Origin: Lachnospiraceae bacterium UBA3645
GTDB taxonomy: Bacteria > Bacillota > Clostridia > Lachnospirales > Lachnospiraceae
Assembly (NCBI GenBank): GCA_002373555.1
Contig: DFKM01000100.1
Span: 1 to 6,201, forward strand
Direction: 5' to 3'
DNA: 6,201 nucleotides
This document shows positions 1 to 5,531 of the stretch, piece by piece. The translations under genes were made by a program, and so were the position numbers. Each line of letters starts with the position of its first letter. The first letter of the stretch is position 1. The notes beneath the pieces are model-generated. The model had not been told where the DNA came from. It saw nothing but the letters and a program-made list of their open reading frames with translations, and did no database searches.

Positions 1-2
1 TG

Positions 3-233
3 CTGGAGCTGGCCCAGGTGGAAAAATCCATGCAGCTGCTCGCGCAGGAGATCGAGAAGACGAGAAGGCGCGTCAACGCCCTGGAGTACGTCATGATCCC
101 CGAGCTGCAGGAGAATATCAAATATATCACCATGAAGCTTGCCGAGAATGAGAATTCGACGAAGGTCAGGCTGATGAAGGTGAAGGAAATGGTGCTTGAG
201 GAAGCGCACCATTACAAGGACAGAGGCGCATGA
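3..233 (+). CDS. ntpD: V-type ATP synthase subunit D, C-terminal part (5' end outside window)
   Basis: This is the last 76 codons of the D subunit of the V/A-type rotary ATPase, the central-stalk protein that couples rotation of the catalytic A/B head to the membrane ring. The reading frame is open from the window edge (codons [10 protein letters not shown]). It carries the family signature near residues 18-40 of the fragment, [18 protein letters not shown], followed by [12 protein letters not shown], the C-terminal helix of the rotor coiled coil. Family members are usually about 200-230 residues, so roughly two thirds lie upstream. A GTG at 18 is only an internal valine codon. In related operons D commonly comes last, after A and B, which fits the strong terminator directly downstream. 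The gene has no evident functional link with the rest of the window. Identification is confident; the symbol follows Enterococcus usage and is often written atpD. Confidence 0.95.
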   Translation: MELAQVEKSMQLLAQEIEKTRRRVNALEYVMIPELQENIKYITMKLAENENSTKVRLMKVKEMVLEEAHHYKDRGA

Positions 234-259
234 TGCGCTGAAGAAGCAAAACAGTAAAG

Positions 260-307
260 AAGGCAAAGGCGTCTTCTGTGGAAACACGGAAAAGCCTTTG
301 CCTTTTT
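260..307 (+). terminator. Intrinsic terminator of the V-ATPase operon
   Basis: A perfect 11-bp stem (AAGGCAAAGGC at 260-270 with GCCTTTGCCTT at 294-304) runs into five T residues (303-307). The apical part also pairs: TCTGTG (275-280) with CACGGA (285-290), one G-U pair, capped by a GAAA tetraloop (281-284). The whole element therefore folds as one long hairpin. It lies 26 bases after the subunit D stop. It sits between convergent genes and might also slow transcription arriving from the regulator on the minus strand, but the T-run on that side is poor. Confidence 0.9.
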
Positions 308-337
308 GTATGTATGCTGCTGTATCGGGCAGGCCGG

Positions 338-1003
338 TCAGGACGCGGTATCGTCCGGGCGGGGAATGATCCCCGCGGCCCAGCGGATATGTTCGGCGAT
401 GGCCTCGCTCAGTGCTTCCGGGTCGCGTTTCCGGATCAGCGCAAGGAGATGCAGATGTTTGTCTGTGCTTTCGCGGATGTCGCCGAGCGTGTCGGCGGAG
501 AGCCGCTGATAGCGGCGCAGGTTCCGGTTATTATTTTCCATGATCGAACGGATGTAGGTGTTCCGGCATCGGCTGATGATCAGAGAATGGAATTCCCAGT
601 CCAGATCAAAAAAGGTCTGGTCATCCGTCTTCCCGGCCAGCAGATGTTCGCACAGCTCCTGAAAACGCCGCTCAAAAGCGTCGATCTCCGCATCGGTGAT
701 CTCATAGACCGCTGTTTTAGCAGCCTGTGACTCCAGGAGAAGCCGGACTTCGTAGAGGTCATCGATATCCTTGGAAGAAAGGTGCTTTACATACGTTCCG
801 TGACCGTTCCGGACCTCCAGCCAGCCTTCCTGTACCAGACGGTGGATCGCTTCGCGGACCGGGGTGCGGCTCATGCTGTATTTTGAAGCCAGCCGGTTCT
901 CGCTGAGGATCGTACCGGGTTTCAGCTCGCCGTGACAGAGCGCATTCTTGATTCTGTTGTAGGCATCGTCGGAAAGAGACAGTCCGCTGCTGTTCCTGCT
1001 CAT
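338..1003 (-). CDS. GntR-family transcriptional regulator, FadR/FCD subfamily
   Basis: A 221-residue DNA-binding regulator of normal length for the FCD branch of GntR proteins. Residues about 10-74 form the winged helix-turn-helix: the run LASKYSMSRTPVREAIHRL (38-56) is the recognition-helix signature, and GHGTYV (67-72) is the wing. Residues about 79-209 form the all-helical FCD ligand domain. The likely metal-binding set is D135 and H139 in DxxxH, then H183 and H205, spaced as in metal-containing FCD proteins that bind carboxylate ligands. The ATG at 1003-1001 is preceded by GAAAGG (1021-1016) at 12 bases. The gene is divergent from the LarA/aconitase X/TRAP operon and converges on the V-ATPase terminator. 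It is most likely the local regulator of that operon, and a hydroxy- or keto-acid intermediate is a plausible effector; both are inferred from position and family. Whether it represses or activates cannot be read from the sequence. Confidence 0.93.
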   Translation of the reverse strand: MSRNSSGLSLSDDAYNRIKNALCHGELKPGTILSENRLASKYSMSRTPVREAIHRLVQEGWLEVRNGHGTYVKHLSSKDIDDLYEVRLLLESQAAKTAVYEITDAEIDAFERRFQELCEHLLAGKTDDQTFFDLDWEFHSLIISRCRNTYIRSIMENNNRNLRRYQRLSADTLGDIRESTDKHLHLLALIRKRDPEALSEAIAEHIRWAAGIIPRPDDTAS

Positions 1004-1054
1004 TTATGCGGTAAACCTTTCATACATATATGGAGAACATATTGAAACACTGTA

Positions 1055-1083
1055 AATATAACACATGGGATCGGGATTGTTAA
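1055..1083 (-). promoter_or_regulatory. Promoter of the GntR regulator gene
   Basis: On the minus strand a -35 box TTAACA (1083-1078) and a -10 box TATATT (1060-1055) are separated by exactly 17 bases. Each box has one mismatch to the sigma-A consensus. The predicted start is near 1048, giving a leader of about 45 bases that contains the ribosome binding site at 1021-1016. The -35 box is about 40 bases from the dyad at 1124-1149, so a protein bound there could affect both divergent promoters. Confidence 0.7.
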
Positions 1084-1123
1084 GTATTTTAAACCGGATC
1101 GAAAACAACTATAGGTATCGACA

Positions 1124-1149
1124 AACCTGTATTTATAAAAATACAAGTT
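1124..1149. promoter_or_regulatory. Imperfect 26-bp dyad, candidate operator of the GntR regulator
   Basis: The arms AACCTGTATTT (1124-1134) and AAATACAAGTT (1139-1149) match as inverted repeats at 10 of 11 positions around a 4-base centre. The site lies between the two divergent promoters, and its right arm runs into the first two bases of the -35 box at 1148-1153. The outer TGTA/TACA half-sites resemble the GT...AC pattern of FadR-type operators, although the half-sites are more widely spaced here than usual. Position and symmetry support an operator; binding by the adjacent regulator is inferred. Confidence 0.5.
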
Positions 1150-1176
1150 GAAATATGCAATTTCAGTTTTTATAAT
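1148..1176 (+). promoter_or_regulatory. Promoter of the LarA-like/aconitase X operon
   Basis: TTGAAA (1148-1153) and a perfect TATAAT (1171-1176) are separated by 17 bases, a near-consensus sigma-A promoter. The predicted start is around 1183, leaving a leader of about 137 bases before the ATG at 1320. The -10 box is part of a small inverted repeat, ATAAT gaa ATTAT (1172-1184), and the -35 box overlaps both the 26-bp dyad and the first copy of the 13-bp direct repeat. The promoter is therefore well placed for control by a bound protein. Confidence 0.8.
1149..1161 (+). repeat. 13-bp direct repeat, copy 1
   Basis: TGAAATATGCAAT, identical to 1260-1272. This copy covers most of the -35 box and the start of the spacer of the promoter at 1148-1176. 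The two copies are 111 bases apart. Confidence 0.7.
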
Positions 1177-1225
1177 GAAATTATCAGATACAATGAGAAA
1201 AATGGTGCATTAGAGAATAAGATTG

Positions 1226-1279
1226 GCTGTTTCACCGAAATAGCTTCGGCAATGCGGAATGAAATATGCAATCTTTCGG
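1226..1279 (+). promoter_or_regulatory. Leader RNA segment with competing hairpins
   Basis: Within the predicted operon leader, GCTGTTTC (1226-1233) pairs with GAAATAGC (1237-1244) across a 3-base loop, 8 bp with one G-U. The 3' part of that element can instead pair as CCGAA (1235-1239) with TTCGG (1245-1249), or as CCGAAA (1235-1240) with TTTCGG (1274-1279). These helices exclude one another. GCATT (1207-1211) can also pair with AATGC (1251-1255). No T-run follows, so this is not a classical intrinsic terminator, and I recognise no known riboswitch class. A role in control is speculative. Confidence 0.3.
1260..1272 (+). repeat. 13-bp direct repeat, copy 2
   Basis: The second perfect copy of TGAAATATGCAAT, 48 bases upstream of the ATG at 1320. 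Here too the repeat overlaps a promoter-like pattern: ATGAAA (1259-1264), a 16-base spacer, then TAGAAT (1281-1286). That would place a start near 1293 with a short leader. It is much weaker than the upstream promoter and could be coincidental. Confidence 0.6.
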
Positions 1280-1307
1280 ATAGAATGGGATGACCCTGCG
1301 TTATTTT

Positions 1308-1314
1308 GGAGGAG
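1308..1314 (+). promoter_or_regulatory. Ribosome binding site that sets the LarA-like start
   Basis: GGAGGAG lies 5 bases before the ATG at 1320. An in-frame ATG at 1290 lies upstream of this site and has no comparable sequence ahead of it, so 1320 is the better start. Confidence 0.85.
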
Positions 1315-1319
1315 TGCCT

Positions 1320-2570
1320 ATGCCGATCCTGCTTGACTCGGATCTGAAAAGACCGCTGCCGGATTTTATCCGTGTACGGCAGCAGTTTCATGAGGAACAT
1401 ATAGAAGACGAGGATGTTCCCGCGATCGTGCGGGAGCAAATGGCAAAACCGGAGATCAGCGGGCTGGTCAAGCCCGGCATGCGCGTCGCTGTGGCGGCGG
1501 GAAGCCGGGGCATCCGGAATCTGTTCCCGATCATAAAGACGACGGTTGACTGTCTGTGTGAAATGGGCGCGGCCCCCTTTATCGTATCTGCTATGGGGAG
1601 CCACGGCGGCGGCACGGAAGAGGGACAGCGTGAAGTGCTGGCCGGATACGGCATTACGGAAGAAGCACTTGGTGTGCCGGTCGTGACCACGGTGGATACC
1701 GTGCATCTGGGTGACTGTGCGAACGGCCGTCCCGTGTGGTTTGACAGAGCCGCATACGAGGCGGATCTGGTCGTACCGGTAAACCGCGTGAAGCTTCATA
1801 CCGATTTTGTCGGTCCTCTGCAGAGCGGTCTCTGCAAGATGCTGGTCATCGGTCTGGGCAATCACAAGGGCTGTTCGGCAGTACATGAAGAGGACCCGGA
1901 GCATTTTGCGGAGATCATTGAAGAGACGGCAGGGCTGATCCTTCAGAAAGCCCCGATCGGGTTCGGTGTGGCGATCCTGGAGAATGCCTATGATCAGACC
2001 TATGCAGTCGAGACGGTTCCCGCAGACCGCCTGGTGGAGCGCGAGAAAGAGCTGGTGCAGATCGCAAAGAGGAACATGCCCTGCATCATGCTGCCGGAAG
2101 CGGATGTCATCGTCTGTCAGTATATCGGAAAGGACATCTCGGGCGCCGGGTTCGATCCGAATATTCTCGGGCGCAGTACGCTTCTGAAGAAATTCGTGCT
2201 GCATATTCCGAAATACCAGCGGCTCGTTCTTTCGGATATCACGGAATCCAGCCACGGAAACGGCATCGGCGTCGGGCTGTTCGATGTGATCACGAAGAAG
2301 GTCGCGGATCAGCTGGATCTGGAATCCATGTATGCGAATGCGATCGCCTGCAACTGTCTGCTGGACGCCAGTATTCCCTGTACAGTGGAGGATGAGGAGA
2401 CCGCGATCCGGGTGGCGCTGAAATGCTGCCGCGGGATCGACCGCGTTGCCCCGAAGATCATCCGGATCCACAGCACCCTGCATCTGGAATATATCGAAGT
2501 AACACCGGCGCTGCTGCCGGATGTAGATAAGGATCCGCGGCTTTCGGTCGCGGATGCCATGGGTTCATGA
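1320..2570 (+). CDS. LarA-like protein, nickel-pincer racemase/epimerase superfamily (DUF2088)
   Basis: A 416-residue cytoplasmic protein, close to the roughly 420-residue length of Lactobacillus LarA. LarA racemises lactate using a nickel-pincer nucleotide bound to a lysine; other family members act on other alpha-hydroxy acids. The residues needed appear present: H95 in MGSHGGGT (like LarA H108), H160 in VNRVKLHTDF (like H174), K173 in SGLCKM (like the cofactor-anchoring K184), and H189 (like nickel ligand H200). The K173-H189 gap of 16 equals K184-H200. The N-terminal half (about 10-190) is the Lar_N domain with VAVAAGSRGI at 56-65; the C-terminal half carries IGKDISGAGFDPN (269-281), typical of this DUF2088 subgroup. 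It is first in an operon with aconitase X and TRAP genes, 26 bases ahead of the next gene. No cofactor-synthesis genes (larB, larC, larE) lie in the window. Family is confident; substrate unknown, so no symbol is given. Confidence 0.88.
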   Translation: MPILLDSDLKRPLPDFIRVRQQFHEEHIEDEDVPAIVREQMAKPEISGLVKPGMRVAVAAGSRGIRNLFPIIKTTVDCLCEMGAAPFIVSAMGSHGGGTEEGQREVLAGYGITEEALGVPVVTTVDTVHLGDCANGRPVWFDRAAYEADLVVPVNRVKLHTDFVGPLQSGLCKMLVIGLGNHKGCSAVHEEDPEHFAEIIEETAGLILQKAPIGFGVAILENAYDQTYAVETVPADRLVEREKELVQIAKRNMPCIMLPEADVIVCQYIGKDISGAGFDPNILGRSTLLKKFVLHIPKYQRLVLSDITESSHGNGIGVGLFDVITKKVADQLDLESMYANAIACNCLLDASIPCTVEDEETAIRVALKCCRGIDRVAPKIIRIHSTLHLEYIEVTPALLPDVDKDPRLSVADAMGS

Positions 2571-2596
2571 ACATTATGAAAAGGAGATGATGCATT

Positions 2597-3811
2597 ATGA
2601 TCCTGACAGATGAACAGAAGGCCATGCTGGACGGCAAATACGGCGACGGTGCCGCTTATGCCATGAAGATCCAGGTGGGCATCGGCGAATGCTTTGATGC
2701 ACCGCGTATGGTGCCGATCAAACGCGCGCATGTAGCGCTCAGCAACCAGGCAGGCGATCTGTGGTTCGCCGAGAAGCTGGTCAAGGCCGGCGCGAAGTGC
2801 CGTGTGGCGCCTACCGTGAACCCCGGATTCTGCCTTTCCTATTTCTGCGGAAGCTGGCCGCATCCCGTGGAGAAAGCGGATTATGAACATATGCAGAGAA
2901 CAGACAATGCCTACCGTACCTTAGGCGCGGTCCTGTCTTATAACTGCACACCGTATATTGCAACCAATGTCCCGAACTTCGGCGAAGTATGTGCTTTCTC
3001 GGAATCCAGTGCAACGCCTTATGTCAATGCTGTCTGGGGCGCCAGGTCGAACCGTGAGAGCGCGAACAGCGCACTTTGCGCAGCCGTGACAGGGTGCGTG
3101 CCGGAATACGGACTTCTGCTGGATGAGAACCGGAAGGGCGATATCGTCGTTCATGTGGAAGCGAACATGAAATCCGCTTACGAATATCACCTGCTCGGCA
3201 TGATGGGCGACCTGATCGGCGAAGGCATCCCGGTCTTTACAGGCCTGCCGAAGGTCATCACGCCCGAGGCGCTCCGGAATTTCGGCGCGCAGCTGAATAC
3301 ATCCGGCGCATACGGCATGTATCATATCGTCGGATTCACGCCGGAGGCTCCGGATCTCGAAACCGCCCTCGGCGGCAATAAGCCGAAGCGCGAAGTCGTC
3401 ATCACCGACAGGGATCTGAAGGATTTCGAAGAGAAGTTCAGCGACGAGACGAAGGACGGAAAGATCGATTTCGCGATGTTCGGATGTCCGCATTTTACGC
3501 TTGAGGAAGCCATGCATATCGCGAAGGCAATCGAAGGAAAGAAGCTGGCCGTGCCGATGTACATTCTGGTCTCCAGCCATGCGAAGCAGATGGCCGAGCG
3601 CATGGGCATCGATCAGATCCTGACGGATGCCGGCGCGGATCTGATCCCCGACACCTGTCCGGACCAGCCGGTATGGCATTACCTGATCGGCAAAGTCGGC
3701 GTAACGGAATCTCCGAAGTGCGCATATTATCCGCGCCGCCGCGGCATCAACTTTATTCTGCGGGATCTGGATGACTGTATTGAAGCAGCGCTTACAGGGG
3801 AGGTGAAGTAA
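2597..3811 (+). CDS. Aconitase X large (catalytic) subunit, DUF521 family
   Basis: A 404-residue catalytic subunit of a heteromeric aconitase X, an iron-sulfur dehydratase of the aconitase superfamily. Known members dehydrate cis-3-hydroxy-L-proline or mevalonate 5-phosphate. It starts with the family opening LTDEQKAMLDGKYGDG (3-18). Three cysteines are likely cluster ligands: C117 in SYNCTPY, C297 in GCPHFTLEEA and C354 in PDTCPDQP. SESSA (135-139) and GARSNRE (148-154) form the core substrate-site signature, followed by CVPEYGLL (167-174). After PTVNP (72-76) the sequence reads GFCLSYFCGSWP, where family members I recall have a conserved Asp, so substrate recognition may differ. AAGGAG (2581-2586) lies 10 bases before the ATG. 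The stop overlaps the small-subunit start by one base (TAATG), implying translational coupling. The protein is not aconitase or isopropylmalate isomerase. The family call is firm; the reaction is unassigned. Confidence 0.92.
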   Translation: MILTDEQKAMLDGKYGDGAAYAMKIQVGIGECFDAPRMVPIKRAHVALSNQAGDLWFAEKLVKAGAKCRVAPTVNPGFCLSYFCGSWPHPVEKADYEHMQRTDNAYRTLGAVLSYNCTPYIATNVPNFGEVCAFSESSATPYVNAVWGARSNRESANSALCAAVTGCVPEYGLLLDENRKGDIVVHVEANMKSAYEYHLLGMMGDLIGEGIPVFTGLPKVITPEALRNFGAQLNTSGAYGMYHIVGFTPEAPDLETALGGNKPKREVVITDRDLKDFEEKFSDETKDGKIDFAMFGCPHFTLEEAMHIAKAIEGKKLAVPMYILVSSHAKQMAERMGIDQILTDAGADLIPDTCPDQPVWHYLIGKVGVTESPKCAYYPRRRGINFILRDLDDCIEAALTGEVK

Positions 3812-4215
3812 TGGGCAAGAGATTTCCGTGCCATAAGATTTCCGAGGGCTGCGCGAGCGCGCCCGCGATCATCACGCATGAGCGCGTCATGTTCTATCAG
3901 GTGCGTCCGGAAGACGGCATGATGGATGAAAAGAACCATGAGATCCGTGGGAAAATCATTGCGAAAAAAGTGCTGATATTCCCTGGCGGAAAGGGCAGTT
4001 CCGTCGTACAGCAGGACGGCCTTTACCATCTGGACCGCTTCGGCAACATGCCTTCCGCGCTGATCGTGAAGAATCCCGATCCGGTGCTGGTCGCCGGCGC
4101 GATCATCATGGAGATTCCGATGGTCGACCGGCTGGGAGATGATTTCTACGAGACCGTGAAAGATGATGATATCATCACGGTCAATGCCGACGAGGGATAT
4201 GTGGAAATTAACTGA
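3811..4215 (+). CDS. Aconitase X small (swivel) subunit, DUF126 family
   Basis: A 134-residue swivel-domain partner of the preceding large subunit, of normal length for the free-standing small subunit. The active-site loop is IFPGGKGSS (56-64), where the Ser after Gly is the expected catalytic residue. NMPSALIV (79-86) and the beta-rich tail GAIIMEIPMVD (96-106) complete the DUF126 fold. Just after the GSS the protein has VVQQDGLYHL, whereas members I recall have a TGS or VGS triplet. Near the N-terminus VRPEDG (31-36) replaces the usual glycine-rich turn. Both suggest a clade distinct from characterised hydroxyproline dehydratases. The start codon overlaps the large-subunit stop, with GGGGAGGTG (3797-3805) 5 bases upstream. 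No terminator-like hairpin follows, so transcription may continue into the TRAP genes. Confidence 0.9.
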   Translation: MGKRFPCHKISEGCASAPAIITHERVMFYQVRPEDGMMDEKNHEIRGKIIAKKVLIFPGGKGSSVVQQDGLYHLDRFGNMPSALIVKNPDPVLVAGAIIMEIPMVDRLGDDFYETVKDDDIITVNADEGYVEIN

Positions 4216-4232
4216 AAATTATAATGCGTTAT

Positions 4233-4260
4233 TTGATTAATTTCAAAAGTATGCTATAAT
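4233..4260 (+). promoter_or_regulatory. Internal promoter for the TRAP transporter genes
   Basis: TTGATT (4233-4238), a 16-base spacer, and a perfect TATAAT (4255-4260) preceded by TG at -15/-14 (TGCTATAAT from 4252) form an extended -10 promoter. The start would be near 4267, giving a leader of about 98 bases. TTTGA (4232-4236) and TCAAA (4243-4247) form a short inverted repeat over the -35 box, possibly an operator. A second TATAAT at 4220-4225 has no good -35 partner. Confidence 0.72.
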
Positions 4261-4320
4261 AAAAACTACAGTTCCTGAATGACGGCAGATATTTGAAGAT
4301 AACTGATCATTTCAGAATGC

Positions 4321-4342
4321 ATCACTGCAATTCCGCGGTGAT
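4321..4342 (+). promoter_or_regulatory. Leader hairpin just upstream of the dctP ribosome binding site
   Basis: ATCACTGC (4321-4328) pairs with GCGGTGAT (4335-4342) over a 6-base loop, 8 bp with one G-U. It ends 8 bases before the AAGGAGGT at 4351-4358. It is followed by A residues, so it is not a terminator. Upstream, CTGAATGA (4275-4282) and TCATTTCAG (4307-4315) can form a second bulged stem. A role in mRNA stability or translation is possible but unproven. Confidence 0.35.
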
Positions 4343-4350
4343 AAAAATAA

Positions 4351-4358
4351 AAGGAGGT
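4351..4358 (+). promoter_or_regulatory. Ribosome binding site that sets the dctP start
   Basis: AAGGAGGT, a full match to the anti-Shine-Dalgarno sequence, lies 6 bases before the ATG at 4365. The reading frame is open upstream to an ATG at 4293, but that extension lacks such a site and would bury the signal peptide 24 residues in. Confidence 0.9.
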
Positions 4359-4364
4359 AGCTTT

Positions 4365-5489
4365 ATGAAAAAGACACTGGCAATCCTGGTCGCGCTGGCA
4401 ATGGTCATGAGCCTTGCAGCCTGCGGCGGAAGTTCTTCCGCACCGGAGACCACTGCAGCACCTGCAGAGACGGAAGCTGCAGCACCTGAAACCGAAGCAG
4501 CCGCGCCCGCTGAGACCGAAGCAGCGGAGCCCGCAGAAACCGAGGCCGCTGCAGAACCCGCAGCAGCCGGCGAATCCACCGTTCTGAAGATCGGTCATGT
4601 CGAGGCAGAGGACCGTTCCGTGCACAGGGCACTCCTGAACATGAAGCAGAAGCTGGAAGAGCAGACCGAAGGCCGTATCACGGTTGAGATCTATCCCAAT
4701 GCCGAGCTCGGCGGCGATGAAGAGCTTTGCGAAGCGGTCGCCATGGGAACCATCCAGATGGCACTGCCGTCCACATCCGTTCTGACCGCGTATGACGAGC
4801 GGATCGGCGTGCTGGATATGCCTTATCTGTTCAATGATGCACAGTGCGCATTCGATGCGCTGGACGGCGCGCTCGGCGATCAGATCGACGAGTGGATCGA
4901 AGGCAGCGGATTCGTATCCCTCGGCTATATCTACAACGGACCCAGAAGCACGACGAACAACAAGCATCCGATCTACACGCCCGATGATCTTTCCGGTCTG
5001 AAGATGCGTGTCATGAACTCCCCCGTATTCATCACCATGTACAATACGCTGGGAGCGAATGCAACACCCATGAGCTTCTCCGAACTGTACACCGGTCTGC
5101 AGCAGAACGTCGTCGACGGACAGGAGAATCCGCCGACCCTGATCTATGCATCCGGATTCCAGCAGGTCCAGAAGTATCTGACCATGGATGCTCATGTACA
5201 TAACTTCCTGCCGATTCTGACGAATCAGGCCTGGCTGGACAGCCTTGCAGAGGGCGACCGTGCGATCCTGGAGCAGTGCTGCGCGGAATTCGTAACGGAA
5301 CAGCGTGAGACAGAGCTTGCCGACAACGAGGATATCGTTTCCAAGCTGGAAGCGGAAGGTATGGAAGTCAACTACCTGACAGATGAGCAGTATCAGGCAT
5401 TTGTTGACAAGGTACAGCCTATGTATGATGAGTACAAGGCAGAATGGGGCACCGAGATCTTCGATCTGGCACAGTCCTTTAACAAGTAA
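4365..5489 (+). CDS. dctP: TRAP transporter solute-binding lipoprotein, DctP family
   Basis: A 374-residue extracytoplasmic substrate-binding protein for a tripartite ATP-independent periplasmic (TRAP) transporter. A lipoprotein signal peptide has KK at 2-3, a hydrophobic core at 5-16 and lipobox LAAC ending at C20, so it should be lipid-anchored outside the membrane. Residues 23-70 are an Ala/Pro/Glu/Thr linker. The DctP domain runs from about 73 (VLKIGHVEAEDRSVH) to the end. R194 in YNGPRSTTNNK and R215 in LKMRVMNSP match conserved arginines; R215 is the position that normally salt-bridges a substrate carboxylate. VVDGQENPP (249-257) is another family hallmark. A carboxylate ligand is therefore likely; which one cannot be told. 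The domain is normal length and the total is long only because of the linker. It is downstream of the aconitase X genes with its own promoter, 77 bases before dctQ. The symbol is a family name, not evidence of C4-dicarboxylate specificity. Confidence 0.94.
   Translation: MKKTLAILVALAMVMSLAACGGSSSAPETTAAPAETEAAAPETEAAAPAETEAAEPAETEAAAEPAAAGESTVLKIGHVEAEDRSVHRALLNMKQKLEEQTEGRITVEIYPNAELGGDEELCEAVAMGTIQMALPSTSVLTAYDERIGVLDMPYLFNDAQCAFDALDGALGDQIDEWIEGSGFVSLGYIYNGPRSTTNNKHPIYTPDDLSGLKMRVMNSPVFITMYNTLGANATPMSFSELYTGLQQNVVDGQENPPTLIYASGFQQVQKYLTMDAHVHNFLPILTNQAWLDSLAEGDRAILEQCCAEFVTEQRETELADNEDIVSKLEAEGMEVNYLTDEQYQAFVDKVQPMYDEYKAEWGTEIFDLAQSFNK
4440..4574 (+). repeat. Degenerate Ala/Pro/Glu/Thr linker repeat within dctP
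   Basis: Residues 26-70 of the lipoprotein consist of imperfect copies of PAETEAA with shortened or substituted units. Codons differ between copies (for example GAG ACG GAA against GAA ACC GAG), so the repeat is kept at the protein level rather than being a fresh slippage product. It is probably a flexible spacer that holds the binding domain clear of the membrane and cell wall. Confidence 0.8.
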
Positions 5490-5509
5490 CTGCCGGCTTT
5501 CAGACGCAA

Positions 5510-5531
5510 CGGGGCGGCGTATGCCGCCCCG
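5510..5531 (+). promoter_or_regulatory. GC-rich intercistronic hairpin between dctP and dctQ
   Basis: CGGGGCGGC (5510-5518) and GCCGCCCCG (5523-5531) form a perfect 9-bp stem with a GTAT loop. Flanking A/T and G/C bases can extend it imperfectly. Only TTT and ATTTC follow, so it would be a weak terminator at best. Such hairpins after binding-protein genes often protect the upstream mRNA or partly attenuate transcription, keeping the binding protein more abundant than the membrane subunits. That role is inferred here. Confidence 0.65.

Noticed and set aside
278..730. 150-codon plus-strand frame overlapping the regulator gene
   Set aside because: It starts inside the terminator hairpin and runs antisense to the FCD domain. 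There is no ribosome binding site and no recognisable protein.
1290..1319. Upstream in-frame ATG adding 10 residues to the LarA-like protein
   Set aside because: The GGAGGAG at 1308-1314 would lie inside the coding region, and the 1290 ATG has no ribosome binding site. The protein family plausibly begins at the later Met.
1170..2483. 437-codon open frame on the minus strand opposite the LarA-like gene
   Set aside because: It is a shadow frame with no recognisable domain and no coherent hydrophobic or motif pattern. The plus-strand frame has clear family motifs, a strong ribosome binding site and a promoter.
2921..3679. 252-codon minus-strand frame opposite the aconitase X large subunit
   Set aside because: It is a shadow of a gene with strong family motifs and has no supporting signals of its own.
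2597..4215. Classical aconitase or 3-isopropylmalate dehydratase large/small pair
   Set aside because: The large subunit has the DUF521 cysteine and SESSA/GARSNRE motifs rather than the CxxC cluster motif of aconitases, and the small subunit is DUF126, not a LeuD-type swivel.
4321..4342. Leader hairpin as an intrinsic terminator
   Set aside because: It is followed by A residues rather than a T-run on the plus strand, and the minus strand also lacks a T-run after it.
4293..4364. Upstream in-frame ATG adding 24 residues to DctP
   Set aside because: It would displace the lipoprotein signal peptide from the N-terminus and ignores the perfect AAGGAGGT at 4351-4358.
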